From NCBI RefSeq assembly GCF_027922365.1, contig NZ_BSFN01000010.1:54221-118220 (forward strand): DNA of 64,000 bases, written 5' to 3'. The translations under genes and the position numbers were made by a program. Shown here in pieces: positions 62,838-64,000 of this stretch. Below the pieces are notes generated by a model. It ran no database searches, was not told the DNA's origin, and saw only the letters and a list, made by a program, of their open reading frames with translations. Source of the stretch: Pseudomonas turukhanskensis (GTDB lineage Bacteria; Pseudomonadota; Gammaproteobacteria; Pseudomonadales; Pseudomonadaceae). Each line of letters opens with the position of its first letter. Position 1 is the first letter of the stretch.

Positions 62838-63482
62838 TCACCGTTTGTTCAACACCCTGGCCAACCGATCCCCGCCCAACTGTATCGCCGCCACCAGAAT
62901 CACCAGCAACGCAATCACGCTCACCATCACCTGGCTGTCGAAACGTTGGTAGCCGTAGCGGTAGGCAATGTCGCCGAGGCCGCCGGCACCAATGGCACCG
63001 GCCATGGCCGAGGAGTTGATCATGGTCACCAGGGTGATGGTGAAGCCGCCAACGATGCCGGGCAGCGCCTCGGGCAGCAGCACATGCCAGACGATATGCC
63101 AGCGCCGGCAGCCCATGGCCTGTGCGGCCTCGATCAAACCGTGGTCGACTTCTCGCAGGCTTACTTCGGCGATGCGCGCAAAGAACGGCGTGGCCGCGAT
63201 GGTCAGTGGCACCACCGCCGCCCACACGCCATACGTGGTGCCCACGATAAGCCGGGTAAAGGGGATCAACGCCACCATCAGAATCAGAAAGGGAATTGAG
63301 CGGAACAGGTTGACGAAGGCGCCCAGCGCGCGATTGATCAGTGGCGCCTGGTAGATGCCGCCCTTGTCGCTGGTGACCAGAATCACCGCCAACGGGATAC
63401 CGGCGAGCAGGGCGATCAAGGAAGACACGCCCACCATCAGCAACGTGTCGAGTACGCCCTGTAGCAAACGATCAAACCACAT
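62838..63482 (-). CDS. metI: Methionine ABC transporter permease MetI
   Basis: A 214-residue permease with five to six transmembrane segments. The MetI signature includes LLVGVSSLIALLAGIPLAVIL-type N-terminal helices, GAFVNLFRSIPFLILMVAL near 50, and the EAA loop MGCRRWHIVWHVLLPEALPGI near 120. It belongs to the D-methionine/methionine uptake system with the ATPase MetN upstream, overlapping by 11 bases (63472-63482). MetQ is not in this window. Its linkage to the sulfonate genes suggests a joint sulfur-scavenging region, as in other pseudomonads. Confidence 0.92.
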   Translation of the reverse strand: MWFDRLLQGVLDTLLMVGVSSLIALLAGIPLAVILVTSDKGGIYQAPLINRALGAFVNLFRSIPFLILMVALIPFTRLIVGTTYGVWAAVVPLTIAATPFFARIAEVSLREVDHGLIEAAQAMGCRRWHIVWHVLLPEALPGIVGGFTITLVTMINSSAMAGAIGAGGLGDIAYRYGYQRFDSQVMVSVIALLVILVAAIQLGGDRLARVLNKR

Positions 63483-64000
63483 AGCCCAGCACCTCTACCT
63501 GTTGTGCCCATTGTCCGGCGCGTTGGCGCAGGCGTTCGGCGTCCAGTGCCGAGGCGCTTACGGCCAGCAGCAGTTGCCCCAGCGCGTGGCCCTGAATGCG
63601 TTCGACGCCGCCTTGCAGCAAGCGCACGTGCCCGCCCAGCGCAGCAAAGAGCGCGGCCAGGTCGGGTTCTTCCTGGCTGCTGCCGGTAAAACTCAAGCGC
63701 AGCACCACGGCGGCCTCGGCCGTTGCCGGAGAACTGTGCAGGCGATCGCGCAGCTCTTGCGGCAAGTCGTGCTGCAACGGCGCCAGCAGGGTTTTGCTGA
63801 CCTCGTGTTGCGGGTTACCGAACACTTCCCACACCGGGCCTTGCTCGACGATGCGACCGTGTTCCAGCACTACTACGCGGTCGCAAATCTCGCGAATTAC
63901 CGCCATCTCGTGGGTAATCAAAATGATGGTCAGGCCCAGGCGCTGATTGATGGCTTTGAGCAGCCCGAGAATCGATTGCGTGGTCTCCGGGTCCAGTGCC
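63472..64000 (-). CDS. metN: Methionine ABC transporter ATP-binding protein MetN (5' part cut)
   Basis: The C-terminal 175 or so residues are present; the gene runs off the right edge of the window. Visible parts are the D-loop ALDPETT, the H-loop ILITHEMAVI, and a C-terminal ACT-like NIL domain of about 75 residues (VVLRLSFTG...EEPDLAALFAALGG...VRLLQGGVERI). The NIL domain binds methionine for trans-inhibition in MetN. Walker A, signature and Walker B lie outside the window. Confidence 0.9.
   Translation of the reverse strand, partial: ALDPETTQSILGLLKAINQRLGLTIILITHEMAVIREICDRVVVLEHGRIVEQGPVWEVFGNPQHEVSKTLLAPLQHDLPQELRDRLHSSPATAEAAVVLRLSFTGSSQEEPDLAALFAALGGHVRLLQGGVERIQGHALGQLLLAVSASALDAERLRQRAGQWAQQVEVLGYVV

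Overview
The window is about 64 kb of high-GC chromosome from a gamma-proteobacterium, most likely Pseudomonas (P. putida/P. fluorescens-like). This is inferred from the msuE-msuD-msuC-sfnR sulfur operon beside metI/metN, the glgE/treS-maltokinase/glgB operon, CcoG, EpsC, a DUF6124-type protein, and three families of short palindromic intergenic repeats. No rRNA, tRNA, CRISPR array, integrase or transposase was seen. It looks like core chromosome with small accessory patches.

Layout. 1-0.52 kb: a tandem array of a 122-bp palindromic unit. 0.5-7.1 kb: a secreted hypothetical protein, then the four-gene ligase-associated DNA damage response operon (exonuclease, ATP-dependent ligase, Lhr-type helicase, PdeM phosphoesterase). 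7.2-17.6 kb: hybrid histidine kinase, EpsC serine acetyltransferase, a MocR regulator, CcoG, the sulfite reductase/DUF934 pair, a DUF4174 protein and a YqaA membrane protein. 17.9-25.5 kb: glgE, treS-maltokinase and glgB, which together convert trehalose through maltose and maltose-1-phosphate to branched alpha-glucan. 25.6-35.5 kb: NhaA, then a run of polyamine-type binding protein, class-III aminotransferase, LuxR-type regulator, enoyl-CoA hydratase, acyl-CoA dehydrogenase, NDP-forming acyl-CoA synthetase and a flavodoxin-like reductase. This run looks like a catabolic unit for an amine or amino acid routed through CoA thioesters.

35.7-46.6 kb is the most accessory part: a lipase-like hydrolase, a GNAT enzyme, a two-gene locus resembling a cysteine-rich HicA variant plus an HTH antitoxin, a LexA-box-preceded radical SAM/DUF4130 pair, a decayed hipBA locus, and a winged-helix/AAA regulator divergent from an alpha/beta hydrolase and an isochorismatase-like hydrolase. 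46.8-53.7 kb: YbdK, a heme-oxygenase-like diiron protein with a methyltransferase, then stress-type genes (hemerythrin, acidic peptide, ClpP-like, KGG peptide) and LpxR. 53.9-55.1 kb: two small conserved proteins.

55.4-64 kb is an organosulfur region. An ABC importer (binding protein, permease, ATPase) faces the msuE-msuD-msuC-sfnR operon. Both transcription units carry a sigma-54-like promoter, and each has a near-identical 16-bp palindrome about 105 bp upstream of the -12 element, so both are probably controlled by the local enhancer-binding protein SfnR. metI and the 3' part of metN close the window.

The most promising less-described items are the HicA-like Cys-rich pair with its operator palindrome, the YbdK/diiron/methyltransferase group, the shared SfnR-type enhancer architecture, the direct-repeat array before the winged-helix-regulated hydrolase operon, and the LexA-box radical SAM pair. 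All functional statements come from reading motifs; no database search was run.
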